Counted from the first letter of the stretch, positions 21,101-28,645 are shown. The stretch: 64,000 bases of DNA from Vibrio maritimus (GCF_021441885.1 NZ_CP090440.1:62001-126000), one strand, 5' to 3'. Numbers and translations: made by a program. The notes: generated by a model not told the origin, from the letters alone.

Positions 21101-22605
21101 GGTTTAATGGGCACGTGAAAATTGTTGATATTGAGGTAACTGATATTCTTATCACTGCAGTTAAACTCGAAATTGATCCTAAAGTATTAACACTGCTTAT
21201 TGATACCCCATATACTGTGTCTGCAAAAGTGGTGGATGCGGATGGGAATGAACACGATGTAACTATAGATTCGTTAGATGTTGTGGTCTCGGACGCAGAT
21301 ATTCTTCAGGTGAGTGATTTGACAGCTATAGGAATAGCCCCAGGGCAGGCGTATGTTGACTTTGCTCTAAAGTCGGATGCGACAGTGAGCTCTCGGCTTG
21401 ATCTAAACGTTTTATACGGTGATTCAGTTTACCTCCGCGGACTACCAGCTCAGGTATATATGTCGGATTTGGTGTCTTATGGTTCAACACCTAGTTCGGG
21501 AGAGTTTGAAGTCGATGGTACTTGGGATGCTCATTTGCAAGAGCAGTGTAGCGAGTCGAGAGGTGCTTATTTGTCACCTGAACAAGTTTTGTCGAATCAA
21601 GACCTAAAGAGTAAGTTTGAAGGGCTTCATAATTTAGCATTAACCACCATTGCGACAGTGCCATACTCACGTCGTTCGCGAGTTAGTTATCGAGATGTTG
21701 TCCATCAAACGCCGGGCGGGTCTTCTTCATTGGCTCCAATCACAACAGGATACTTATATTCAGAGGAGAGGCCAACGATGTACCTCGTACTAGGAGGAAA
21801 GCTAGTACGAGGTGAAACAGCGTTCAACGTTGCGGGTGGTGATAGAGTATTGGATGACTACCCGATTTCATCGAAAAATCTGCTTAAAGGCGCAAGTAGT
21901 TATGGCTCAGGCGTAGTGGACGATTATGAGACTAAATCAATCGTATACCAAGGCGTCGGTAGATACGTTTTCTCACCTTATCATAGCACTCATTGGAAAG
22001 ATGTTCATCGGTGGTTGAAGGCAACAGATTTCAAGAATCTACTAAGTGTCTTCTCAGATGCTAGGAGAACAGAAGAGTCTACTTGGCAAAGTGAACTGAT
22101 ATATTATTGTATAGATGGTATGTGTGATAATCCCAAGGGAAATATAAGAACAATTGGTAGAGATGGACGTTGGTCCGAAGAGCCTTATCGTCTCCTTACA
22201 AATTGTCTTGGAGGTCAGGCCGCCTGTTTTGATGAGGATAAGTATCATAATAGTGAAAATAGATCGGGTGCACGTGATTTTTACCTCAGAGGGCATTATG
22301 AAACCATACGGCCATTGGCGGATCTTTTGCGTCACGGAGAAGAGGTTGCTCAAACACGGTCAACAAGTCAAGCTGCTATAGACGGGGGGTATAAGGGAGG
22401 GAAGTATGATACTGTTCTAATTAATGGCACATCCTATCATAGTATTTCACGCAAATATGTGGATACGGCGGATTTTTCCGACCCAGATGATGATTATCCT
22501 TATTTAAATGGACATACAGGAGAGCTAATACGGTATGAACCTGGTGTTTTCGTAGCTGATGCACTCTATTTGGGTACAAATGTTATTTGTGTTAGGGATA
22601 ATTAG
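12145..22605 (+). CDS. Giant bacterial Ig-like (Big_2-type) repeat lipoprotein
   Basis: A 3,486-residue protein from the ATG at 12145, chosen over an upstream GTG because AGGTGA at 12131 is correctly spaced. Residues 1-18 are a lipoprotein signal with lipobox LVAG-C (Cys19). Then come about 17 divergent Ig-like units of 80-90 residues, each with the pattern I.P..F.L..G..QL.A.A.YSDG....VT....W.SS. Fourteen units of 93 residues that read identical follow, then three divergent units, then a ~390-residue C-terminal domain with several cysteines (IYYCIDGMC, LLTNCLGG..AACF) ending ICVRD. Size and architecture fit an adhesin or surface stalk. Cys is followed by Asp-Asn, which in E. coli signals inner-membrane retention; that is odd for so long a chain. 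It is coupled to the OmpA gene. Exact function is unknown. Confidence 0.85.
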   Translation: MDMLRYFIILFLITLVAGCDNGGAFFKNETPDDVKELVDIQILPAIELSQSLNSREELTIAEGGELYFRAIGVYSDRTTDDITELSEWTSTNEESLLLQSNGKGIGVSPGHSGVIASLGDVFSSTINVTVVGEEIESIKVTPEILDIGLGERSRMRAIATYTDKSTADVSESVSWEIDDTGIVGLVDGLVEGRTVGTTHIRATYNGIESNNSTINVWNRSLERVLLEPNFIELPIGASYQFSVFALYRDNDTGEYFTSDVTDQVFWIDESEDNSLIRLTNEGVVVALSRGHAQIRAQYLEQLSDSGSIHIFDEELLALEIKPKSGDLSINEFINFTAIGLFSDSRRYDMSYSVDWRGNDASVLAVVPPGLGYAVGAGTTSLYAQYEAIKSGKAEVSVSDRQLVDLSIFPTDFALAKGSEKRLEAYAHYSDGKVRNISSRASWEMLSEPTIATLEENLVTAKEVGVAEFAVNFGGFEARTHVEVLDATVENISISPAVFTLANGRSKQLEVFAHYSNGAMLDVTNTAKWNSSDFFVADSIGGNVVAKNVGSVSITADYAGYSAVSDVTISDAVMTGFNIEPKVLKLPKGDTLLLQTYALYSDGSKLEVTASSQWESSDHFKASVVEGNVTAREETGTVVITATYDEFYDSSSVVLTDAQISKISIEPKSVLLGEGDVYQLEAIAHYSDRTVQTITPSVQWTTSDVLLAQVVKGLVTGKGTSGEAYIGAVYGKYRDEARIKLTDATVIDVVVDPDSIFLGNGETEQLQAIALYSDGSSQQVTGTAIWATDEPLIAGVQQGRVTGYGTSGTATISAAYGGHEGSAIVTLTDRVVSRISVEPEEFVLGDGDKRQLRAYAHYSDGGFREINGIASWESEAPELASVRGGLVAGHASSGSSIISVKYLDYTASSRVSLTDASVDDVFVVPESFTIGKGDVRQLKLFARYSDGHIREVTADNWRSTDDTLVSIEDGLVTGLSSSGLVTVSANYGNHVARSEVTLTSAVVMDVMIDPSSLTLRAGDKQRLRLWAIYSDGSNREVYSNSWFSSDVTQASVTDGLVTTYGSSGEVSITAHYRGHSATSVVNLTGATLEDLWIDPDSFVLGNGEERKLSAYALYSDGTYQKVNADSWKSSDSTLVDVFDGRVQSKGSVGSAIITAEYSGYSATSEVSLTTAIVVDIDVLPKQFVLGKNNEKQLEAWAHYSDGSTQNITATATWVSSEPSLAFVNSGLVTGVESVGNATITASYHGHYDSSSVRLSSAHITRLSIDPDSFVLGKGYSKQLEVTALYSDGNEEDVTAAAFWRSGDNSIASVFQGLVTGNNTFGSTTITAQYGGHSVDSVVTQTGETVQTLIIDPSYFELGLGASRQLRVDALYTGDVGRQDVTSSIRHWYSDSPSVARVLKGNVTATGSGGASIEALYGGRNVQSTVISNPGVSLVDLEVSPKSVNLAKGETQQLKAELVYSDTSRKDVTDLINWSSNSADVLVSAGGQVTAHGDSGTATITATYAVTGGDDLTDTVLVTLGGKAPKELDINESDFTLPNGDSQTLTTTLTWTDGTTDSNPSAVTWQSSNPVAVSVDSNSGQVTAHGDSGTATITATYAVTGGDDLTDTVLVTLGGKAPKELDINESDFTLPNGDSQTLTTTLTWTDGTTDSNPSAVTWQSSNPVAVSVDSNSGQVTAHGDSGTATITATYAVTGGDDLTDTVLVTLGGKAPKELDINESDFTLPNGDSQTLTTTLTWTDGTTDSNPSAVTWQSSNPVAVSVDSNSGQVTAHGDSGTATITATYAVTGGDDLTDTVLVTLGGKAPKELDINESDFTLPNGDSQTLTTTLTWTDGTTDSNPSAVTWQSSNPVAVSVDSNSGQVTAHGDSGTATITATYAVTGGDDLTDTVLVTLGGKAPKELDINESDFTLPNGDSQTLTTTLTWTDGTTDSNPSAVTWQSSNPVAVSVDSNSGQVTAHGDSGTATITATYAVTGGDDLTDTVLVTLGGKAPKELDINESDFTLPNGDSQTLTTTLTWTDGTTDSNPSAVTWQSSNPVAVSVDSNSGQVTAHGDSGTATITATYAVTGGDDLTDTVLVTLGGKAPKELDINESDFTLPNGDSQTLTTTLTWTDGTTDSNPSAVTWQSSNPVAVSVDSNSGQVTAHGDSGTATITATYAVTGGDDLTDTVLVTLGGKAPKELDINESDFTLPNGDSQTLTTTLTWTDGTTDSNPSAVTWQSSNPVAVSVDSNSGQVTAHGDSGTATITATYAVTGGDDLTDTVLVTLGGKAPKELDINESDFTLPNGDSQTLTTTLTWTDGTTDSNPSAVTWQSSNPVAVSVDSNSGQVTAHGDSGTATITATYAVTGGDDLTDTVLVTLGGKAPKELDINESDFTLPNGDSQTLTTTLTWTDGTTDSNPSAVTWQSSNPVAVSVDSNSGQVTAHGDSGTATITATYAVTGGDDLTDTVLVTLGGKAPKELDINESDFTLPNGDSQTLTTTLTWTDGTTDSNPSAVTWQSSNPVAVSVDSNSGQVTAHGDSGTATITATYAVTGGDDLTDTVLVTLGGKAPKELDINESDFTLPNGDSQTLTTTLTWTDGTTDSNPSAVTWQSSNPVAVSVDSNSGQVTAHGDSGTATITATYAVTGGDDLTDTVLVTLGGKAPKELDINESDFTLPNGDSQTLTTTLTWTDGTTDSNPSAVTWQSSNPVAVSVDSNSGQVTAHGDSGTATITATYAVTGGDDLTDTVLVTLGGKAPKELDINESDFTLPNGDSQTLTTTLTWTDGTTDSNPSAVTWQSSNPVAVSVDSNSGQVTAHGDSGTATITATYAVTGGDDLTDTVLVTLESEVVITDITSSLDDILLTVDATETVTLTAEYSNNTTGSFDPSLAMWNSTNEAVAVVNDDGAITGVGTGSSTISWFYESESDFFLGIISVSVYEGTIEEIIITPDPISIPLGVDSLVVAEAKLSSGDYVDVTEWVSWDVTDESIVVSGEGGRLTPISLGQTQLIARFNGHVKIVDIEVTDILITAVKLEIDPKVLTLLIDTPYTVSAKVVDADGNEHDVTIDSLDVVVSDADILQVSDLTAIGIAPGQAYVDFALKSDATVSSRLDLNVLYGDSVYLRGLPAQVYMSDLVSYGSTPSSGEFEVDGTWDAHLQEQCSESRGAYLSPEQVLSNQDLKSKFEGLHNLALTTIATVPYSRRSRVSYRDVVHQTPGGSSSLAPITTGYLYSEERPTMYLVLGGKLVRGETAFNVAGGDRVLDDYPISSKNLLKGASSYGSGVVDDYETKSIVYQGVGRYVFSPYHSTHWKDVHRWLKATDFKNLLSVFSDARRTEESTWQSELIYYCIDGMCDNPKGNIRTIGRDGRWSEEPYRLLTNCLGGQAACFDEDKYHNSENRSGARDFYLRGHYETIRPLADLLRHGEEVAQTRSTSQAAIDGGYKGGKYDTVLINGTSYHSISRKYVDTADFSDPDDDYPYLNGHTGELIRYEPGVFVADALYLGTNVICVRDN
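16595..20601 (+). repeat. 279-bp perfect tandem array, about 14.4 copies
   Basis: The sequence between 16595 and 20601 repeats with a period of exactly 279 bases (first GGKAPK codons at 16698, last at 20325, 13 x 279 apart). By eye the copies are identical at DNA level. One unit contains 180 G+C of 279 (64.5%), whereas the flanking Ig-like units of the same gene look near 40-45% GC. Each unit encodes one 93-residue Ig-like domain. The uniformity points to very recent amplification or ongoing homogenisation, and the composition to a foreign source. Copy number in an assembly of such an array may be unreliable. Confidence 0.95.
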
Positions 22606-22613
22606 ATAACCTA

Positions 22614-22640
22614 ACCTACTCGAGTAGGTACGGCTTTTTT
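22614..22640 (+). terminator. Terminator of the OmpA/giant lipoprotein operon
   Basis: The perfect palindrome acctactcgagtaggt (22614-22629) is followed by acggc and a six-T run. It lies 9 bases after the stop codon. Confidence 0.85.
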
Positions 22641-23009
22641 CGTAAAGTTAGAGAATAAAGAGCTGATAACTAGATCCAATAGTGTTTGAGGACGTCGGAT
22701 TCCCTTTTGATGTCACATTAACACGGATAGACTCGAAGCTTATAGGTTTCAAGCACCGAGATGAGATACGACGACTCTAATAGGACCTTGTATACGTTTG
22801 CCACAGCCGTTGATGTAGCCATGCCACCAAAAATTGCGGGCAGGCAGTTGGACATAGATAATTATATGAACCTAGAGTCGTTGTTGTTGGGTTACCGAGA
22901 GATGAGTAGCGGATGGTCAAGAGGGTGGAAAGCCTGAGACAACTCTTCGGCGGGCGACAGTGACGGATATAGTAATAGGGGGAGTTGAGATTTTTATCCA
23001 GAAATAATA
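22641..23009. other. Decayed sequence downstream of the giant gene
   Basis: No open gene. It leads into a recognisable fragment at 23010 of a second giant-protein C-terminus and is probably the rest of that gene, too decayed to align by eye. Confidence 0.3.
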
Positions 23010-23114
23010 GTGTATGTGCCGGGTGTTTTCGCTTCAGACGCAATTTATCCTGCGACTAATGTTGCTTTTGTAGTTGGACAACATTCCATGACCGTATGTA
23101 TCGATGTTTGTTAA
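23010..23114 (+). pseudogene. Remnant of a second copy of the giant protein's C-terminus
   Basis: This frame reads VYVPGVFASDAIYPATNVAF and then VVGQHSMTVCIDVC before a TAA. The intact gene ends with YEPGVFVADALYLGTNVICV. The aligned DNA (ccgggtgttttcg.. against cctggtgttttcg..) confirms common origin. The copy is divergent rather than a recent duplication, so an ancient tandem paralogue has been lost here. Confidence 0.6.
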
Positions 23115-23707
23115 GGGAGTGTGAATTTTAACCCGCTTTATATACTTGCCTACACGTTGGAGTTGCTCCTGTCGACTTCACTGCTGTGTTTGCTTGTAAA
23201 ACTAACGCAGTTTTAATTTACAACACATAAGGGGTCGACGATAGCCGGTGTGGTTTTATTGGTAGTTTAGTCAGTTGAGCTCTTTTTTTTGTATTGCCGA
23301 TAAATGTTTTATCGGGATGGGAAAATGAAATGTTTGTGTAGTGTTTTTATAGTCTTTCGTAGGGTATGTTGAGTGTGTCGATAAAATAACTATGATATTA
23401 TTTGTTGTTATTTATTAATAGTGTTGTTTATTTAGGTGCTTATAGCTCAGGATAGCTATAAAATATGTGGTCTCCGTTATTGTAACTACAATTTAATAAT
23501 AACGGTGTTATGTACCAGAGGTAGAAAAGTGGCTGCGTTGGTGTTGGAAACCCAGTCGGCAGGTTGATGAGACTATGTCCGAGTAGGTGGTCGCTGTATG
23601 TACTTCAAGCTCACTGATGTTTTAGTTTCACTTTGTTTCAAGTTAGGAGAGTTACATTTAAAGTAAAGTGTATGCTCGTTAGTATTATATTAAATAGGGA
23701 ATTATAA
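23115..23707. other. Intergenic stretch before the secreted protein gene
   Basis: No supported gene. The part nearest 23700 is AT-rich and ends with AGGGA, the ribosome site of the next gene. Confidence 0.4.
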
Positions 23708-24538
23708 ATGACGAAAGCGCTAAGCTCGGCAGTATTGGGGGTTTTAGTAATGAGTCAGGTACACGCTGCTGAAGTTAATATAACAGAAGTAGAGCAGTTC
23801 ATTAGACAAAACTGTTCGATTAGCACGGCTGAGCAAGGACTTCCTAGCTTGTCGGCGTCTTGTCCAATTGGTCACGGCATATATCAAGGAATGGAACCCA
23901 GTTCGCCCGAAAAGAATTTTTTTTGGGTTCAGTGCGGCGCAGATATTCACTCAATGAATGAGTCGCAATTGACTCGGAAAGTTGTAGAGATAACAGAAAA
24001 TAACGTTGTCCAGTCTTATGACGGTGAATACTATCGTTGTCTAAATGGACCGTATGAGGCGTATAAAGATGCGGTTCAAGTTAATCGTTATATGTCCCGG
24101 TTATTGGGCATTGAAGGTTTTGTTCGACAAGTATTTTTGAATGAGCAACTTTTAAAAGATGGTGGGGGTTTACAAGATAACAAGGGTAGTGGGTTGTCTA
24201 TGGTTGAGCCGACATTATTAAATCATACGCAAGTAGGGGGCATAGTACTCTTTATACCGGTTTATTATGACGACAAGCTCTCTTTCTATCGTGAAGCCAA
24301 TAGTTTCTGGAATCGGATGACATTGAAAGACGCAACTAAGGTGTGTCTGTCTCTAGACGCTGAGTTAATTAAAGGTGAAGACATTGACTTGCTTGAGCAG
24401 CATGAAAATGCTGCATCTTGGCCAAGCGTCATTCCGTTTTGGACACAGTCTGGTAATGTAAGAGCCTTCGGTGGAAAAACTTACACGTCGACGGAAAATT
24501 CAAAATTCTACATAGCCTGTCGCCAACCCAAAGGATAA
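23708..24538 (+). CDS. Secreted cysteine-rich protein with lectin-like/DUF1566-like C-terminus
   Basis: A 276-residue protein with a clear signal peptide (residues 1-20, MTKALSSAVLGVLVMSQVHA). AGGGA lies 8 bases before the ATG. Cysteines at roughly 36, 52, 78, 103, 210 and 270 suggest disulfides in the periplasm or outside. The C-terminal 70 residues (LKDATKVCLSLDAELIKGED, then PFWTQSG, YTSTENSKFYIACRQ) resemble the DUF1566 or invasin D5-type C-type-lectin-like fold, where W.DA..YC..L.. and YYVRCV are the hallmarks. It stands next to the relic of the giant protein's C-terminus and could be a related module freed from a larger adhesin. I do not recognise the N-terminal part. Confidence 0.6.
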   Translation: MTKALSSAVLGVLVMSQVHAAEVNITEVEQFIRQNCSISTAEQGLPSLSASCPIGHGIYQGMEPSSPEKNFFWVQCGADIHSMNESQLTRKVVEITENNVVQSYDGEYYRCLNGPYEAYKDAVQVNRYMSRLLGIEGFVRQVFLNEQLLKDGGGLQDNKGSGLSMVEPTLLNHTQVGGIVLFIPVYYDDKLSFYREANSFWNRMTLKDATKVCLSLDAELIKGEDIDLLEQHENAASWPSVIPFWTQSGNVRAFGGKTYTSTENSKFYIACRQPKG

Positions 24539-24774
24539 AACTAGTTGGAATTGAGCTAGAAAGTACCATTGAAGATGTCATATTAGTATGGTGTTAGGAA
24601 TGGACTGCAGAGTAACGTAGGTTCATAGTAGAGCGACTGCGATAGTTATGTTTTATTGTGATAGGTATTTACAAAGTTAAATCAGTGACAAGAAAGAATC
24701 AATTCATACAGCAGAGCCTGTAAATAACTTTATGTAACTGCCTTGGTTATATAAATTGATATGGAGCACCTATA

Positions 24775-25260
24775 ATGACCATCTTAGATAGTGATTCAGT
24801 AGGTATAAAGAAAAGCGTGAACAAGATAAATTCGACCAAGAAAGCTGCCAAAGAGTACTTCATTCAACAAGCCACCGTAAAGTTTAACGGACGATATGAT
24901 TACCAGTATATCGATTACGATAATAACCGGACGCCAGTTATTATCGTTTGCCCTGTTCACGGACAGTTTGAACAAACACCGTCCGGACACTTACGCTCTA
25001 AAACTGGATGTGCTCGATGCTCCTTTTCTCATCGTTCAGATGAAAATCGTTATACGAAGGAATACTTTCTTGTCCAGGCAAAGAAAAAATTTGGAGATAA
25101 ATTTGGCTACCAGGATGTCGACTACAAAGGCATGAAGTATCCAGTCAGTATCCATTGCCTAATACACGGTAAGTTTACAGCGACTCCAAGCAATCATATT
25201 AGATCAAAATTTGGTTGCCTTCAATGTGCCAGAGATTACACCAAACACTACCTACGCTAA
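24775..25260 (+). CDS. Paired-cysteine repeat protein (DUF723-like), two repeats
   Basis: A 161-residue cytosolic protein with two copies of one module. In each, KEYFI/LVQA..KF..KYDY..VDY is followed by a C.VHG.F..TPS.HLRSK.GC..C pattern: residues about 25-85 (CPVHGQFEQTPSGHL, GCARC) and 98-155 (CLIHGKFTATPSNHI, GCLQC). The two Cys pairs plus His of each module look like a metal site. Such modules occur in phage and homing-endonuclease-associated proteins, but no catalytic motif is visible here. GGAG lies 9 bases upstream of the ATG. A single-module homologue lies at 33445-33744 on the opposite strand, beyond the other end of the IS66-bounded segment. Confidence 0.6.
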   Translation: MTILDSDSVGIKKSVNKINSTKKAAKEYFIQQATVKFNGRYDYQYIDYDNNRTPVIIVCPVHGQFEQTPSGHLRSKTGCARCSFSHRSDENRYTKEYFLVQAKKKFGDKFGYQDVDYKGMKYPVSIHCLIHGKFTATPSNHIRSKFGCLQCARDYTKHYLR

Positions 25261-25351
25261 ACATCAAAAGCTCATCGAGATAATACATTGATGATAAATA
25301 TGCAACTGTATAAAATATTTAGGTGTGCTTATGGGGTGCTTTGAATTATCA

Positions 25352-25530
25352 GTAAGCGCGTCATAAGCCCCGCATTCTAATTGCCTATCACGAATAATAA
25401 GATCAAGTCTCTAGCCATAGGATATTTGAAATAGGAAAACGACGTATTAATTAAGAGTGGCAAACGCTTATCGAGCAATCTGAATCGAGTTTATTGTCAA
25501 CACTCGCATTTTGTAAGTTCAATGAACCTA
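25352..25530 (+). mobile_element. IS66-family left end with start of tnpA, interrupted
   Basis: The typical IS66 terminus GTAAGCGCG starts at 25352. The following sequence matches the copy at 33445-33105 (minus strand), including the tnpA start region (gaaaacgacgta.., gtggcaaacgcttatcgagc). The frame is broken. The element is interrupted near 25530 and resumes at about 28013 with the end of tnpA and tnpB, so IS110 and IS5 copies have landed inside it. Confidence 0.65.
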
Positions 25531-25618
25531 ATCCCTTAACGAATGATATGGACTCCTTCTTCCTGAGCCGCAGCGTGCCATAGTTAACTATGAATATGCT
25601 TAGAAACTGGAGGTTACT

Positions 25619-26647
25619 ATGTCCACTATTCAAATTATTGGCGTTGACCTTGCCAAGAATGTGTTCAGTATTCATGGCGTTAATGCATATGGTAAGTACG
25701 TCCTACGCAAAACTGTTAAAAGAAACAAACTCTTAGCAACATTCGCCAATTTACCATCCTGCCTTATCGGTATGGAAGCATGCTCTGGTGCACACCATTG
25801 GGCGAGAGAGCTACGTAAGCTCGGCCATAACCCGAAAATAATGGCGTTCAAATTCGTTATTCCATATCGACAAAATGAGAAGAACGATGCCAATGACGCA
25901 GAGGTCATCTGCGAAGCCGTATCCAGACCCAAAACGCGATTCGTCTCTATCAAAAATGAAGAGCAACAAGCTGTGCTTTGTCTGCATCGTATTCGTTAGG
26001 GATTAATTAAAACCAGAACCGCAACGATTAACCAACTAAGGGGATTACTCTCTGAATTTGGCCTTGTTATGCCACAAGGTCGCTACTCAGTTCAAAACGC
26101 CATCAATGACATTCTTGAAGATGCCGAACATGGTTTACCTATGCTAACCCGTGAGCTGCTTCAAGATCTCTCGGAAAAAATTCAAAGTCTTAACCTTGAA
26201 ATCCTGCACTATGACCGAAGAGTCTCAGCATTAGTCCGAGAAATGGCTTTCGCAAAAGTCCTTATGGATATTCCTGGTGTCGGTGAACACAGTGCAAGTG
26301 CCATTGTAGCTACCGTAAATGACGCAAAGCAATTTGGCTCCAGTCGCCAGTTCGCGGCATGGATAGGTTTGGTTCCAAGACAATACTCAACAGGTGGCCA
26401 TGTTCACCTTGGTCGCATTAGCAAAAGAGGCGAAAAACACATTCGCACTCTGCTTATTTATGGTGCGAGAGCTGTCATTGCCCGCTGTAAAGAGAAAACG
26501 GATAGAACAAGTCTATGGTTGCGGCAACTCGTTGAACGACGAGGTTATAAGCGAGCTGCCGTCGCACTAGCAGCTAAGAATGCTCGAATAATTTGGGCGC
26601 TATTAACAACAGAAACCGAGTATAAAACTAACTATATAAACGGTTAG
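25619..26647 (+). pseudogene. IS110-family transposase with a single amber codon
   Basis: The frame from 25619 to 26647 encodes a 342-residue DEDD/transposase_20 protein. The N-terminal RuvC-like part has GVDLAKNVFSIHGV and MEACSGAHHWARELR..KNDANDAEVICEA. The C-terminal part has DIPGVGEHSASAIVATV.., AAWIGLVPRQYSTGG and RGEKHIRTLLIYGAR. One in-frame TAG at 25997 interrupts it where relatives have Gln (RIR-TAG-GLIKTRT); both sides are otherwise undamaged. That is one C-to-T change from a functional gene. It lies inside the IS66 tnpA. Confidence 0.85.
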
Positions 26648-26965
26648 CCCTTACCGAGTCAAAGCAATGGCAATTGATGACAATACGACCAGACCGAGAT
26701 ACCAAAACCTGTTTAGTAAGGAAGTAGAAAATACTGTCTAACGAATGAGGTTGGTATCATGCAAATATCATCAGGGTGACGGAGAAATTCCGATGAAAAA
26801 CCGAATGTAGTGCTGCTGTCCGATCCACTGTTGTCAGCGGTAGCTATTGTTGGCAATAGAGGGAGTCCATGTAGTTTATGCTAAGCGCCGGCAACTACAT
26901 AAGACTGGTGCATCTTAAAGCTTTGTTAAAGCAGAGGCCAATGAAAAGGTGACTAAGTATTAGGG
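26648..26965. ncRNA. Long non-coding tail of the IS110 element, candidate guide RNA region
   Basis: About 320 bases without an ORF follow the transposase stop and precede the IS5 end. IS110/IS1111 elements encode a bridge (seek) RNA in a non-coding end, so this stretch is where one might lie. I cannot fold it reliably by eye. The call is inference from element architecture. Confidence 0.3.
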
Positions 26966-28012
26966 GCTTTGTTGCTGAAATCAAATGAACTAAATCAAAA
27001 TCTTACGATCAGATCAGGAACATTCATTTACTGACTTTGATTTCATGCTGAAGCCTCGCTATAAAACTACCAGTTGGCGCAAGCACAACAACTCCCTAGT
27101 CAATCGAGGTTCACTCACGTTTTGGATTGTTGAAGAAGCAATATTGGAGTGGACACAATCTAAACAGCATAGACGTGGTGGACCGCGATTGTTTAGTGAC
27201 TTAGCTATCACGACCGCTCTCATGGTGAAGCGCATCTTTTTCCTGCCCTTAAGGACGCTACAGGGCTTCATAGACTCAGTATTTAAATTAGCGAATGTTC
27301 CATTGGTTTGTCCACACTATACCTGTATAAGCCGTCGAGCCAAGGATGTAGAAGTTAATTTCAAAGCCTCAACACGAGGCGCCATCCAACACCTAGCCAT
27401 TGATGCAACTGGGCTCAAGATATAGGGAGAATGGAAAGTGAAAAAGCATGGAACTGATGGCAAGCGTCGAGTCTGGCGTAAACTCCATCTTGCGGTTATA
27501 CAGACACACATGAAATTATCGCCGCAGAGCTGATACTATCAGGTGTGACCGATGCGGAAGTACTCCCCAACCTACCCAAGCAAACACGCCGAACCATCAA
27601 GGAAATCTCGGGAGATGGTGCATACGATACAAAAGAGTGTCACAGAGCGATTAGAGTTAAGAAAGCGACACCTTTAATTCCCCTGCGTGAAGGTAGCTTT
27701 CTGGGAAAAGGGCATCCACGTAATTTGGCAGTTGGCTGCCAAAAGCTCTATGGCTCGAACAAAAAGTGGAAACAAAAATATGGCTACCGCAAGCGGTTAT
27801 TGTCGGAGACCACTACGTATCGCGTCAAACAATTACTAGGAGCTTCACTCACGCTTCGAAATTACAACGCACAAGCTGGTGAGACCTATGCCATGATCAA
27901 AGCACCCGACAAGTTAACTGGGATAGGTATGCCTGAAACTCAGTATGTTGTTCAAAATGTGAACTATTTAGCTAGCGTTCGCTCTTTTGCTGAATTCGGC
28001 AACAAAACCAGT
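26966..28012 (+). mobile_element. IS5-family element, copy A, with broken transposase
   Basis: Ends ggctttgttgct.. (about 26967) and ..ggcaacaaaacc (about 28012) are the inverted termini seen at other copies. The transposase starts at 27045 (MLKPRYKTTSW..) and carries ALMVKRIFFLPLRTLQGFID, CPHYTCISRRAK, and LAIDATGLK with the first catalytic Asp. A stop at 27423 and a shift before 27545 break it; the rest (VLPNLPKQTRRTIKEISGDG, then AYDTKECHRAIR) continues to 28027. This is one of at least six partial or full copies in the window. It sits in the IS66 relic next to IS110. Confidence 0.8.
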
Positions 28013-28224
28013 ATTAGGCTCAGATAGCAACAGCTAACATGACAATTCTCGTCAATAATATTGAGCTGAGTATTCCACAAAGTGCGCCAGAGACTTATCT
28101 GTACCGTGAAAGCGTCGATTTTAGAAAGCCCATCAACGGCCTTGCTGGGGTTATCGAAAGTGATACTGGTTTGCCTTTAGGTGCCCTGTTCTTCCTGTTC
28201 GCCAACAAACAGCGTGACAGCTAG
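28013..28224 (+). pseudogene. IS66 tnpA tail and tnpB, truncated
   Basis: gctcagatagcaacagctaac at 28018 matches the end of IS66 tnpA in the copy at 33100. It is followed by an ATG at 28039 opening the characteristic TnpB (ETYLYRESVDFRKPINGLAG, LFFLFANKQRDS). The frame stops after 61 codons where TnpB normally continues to about 115. This is the continuation of the element begun at 25352. Confidence 0.7.
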
Positions 28225-28345
28225 TCTTCATGGTTAAGAGTTGTGGACGATGATTAAGTGAGGCTAAATTAATCTTGAAGAGCAACTTCCTCTGAACAAT
28301 TCTATTCCCTCGCGAACTAAGTAGGGGCCCTATTCTGATGGAAAA
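28209..28345 (+). repeat. Dispersed repeat R, copy 1
   Basis: The stretch cgtgacagctagtcttcatggttaagagttgtggacgatgattaa.. recurs at 54578-54690 (plus) and 44085-44150 (minus). The consensus can be read as SRELWTMIKRGQIDLE. In copy 1 it joins directly to the truncated TnpB end. It may be part of an unrecognised IS. Confidence 0.5.
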
Positions 28346-28645
28346 TTAGCATCTCCTCTGACTTCCAGCTAGGGTTTATCTCAGATTGACGCCTCGATGC
28401 GGCATAGTTAGGTATTCAGTAAAATCAATCGGCTATGCTTTAACGTACAATACTTTCCTACCAACACATGTGGTTTCTGAAATAAATTTGGAAAAGTATA
28501 AGGGAAGAGGCGTGTGAGCTTTTTCCAGAAAAATCGATTTTTGGAGCTATTTTTCCTAAAAACGATATACCCATTATACCACTTTCCAGAAAATTCACTA
28601 CAGCCAAGAACTCGATTTTTACCTGTTCCTAAATCATTTATGCCC
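28346..28645. other. Non-coding sequence upstream of the group II intron
   Basis: No gene seen. A ttttccagaaaaatcgattttt element near 28520 recurs in degenerate form (ctttccagaaaattc) near 28583. The 5' exon end of the intron (ttatgccc) borders 28646. Confidence 0.4.

Noticed and set aside
22777..23043. 88-codon minus-strand frame
   Set aside because: It overlaps the giant-protein relic, has no ribosome site and has unusual composition.
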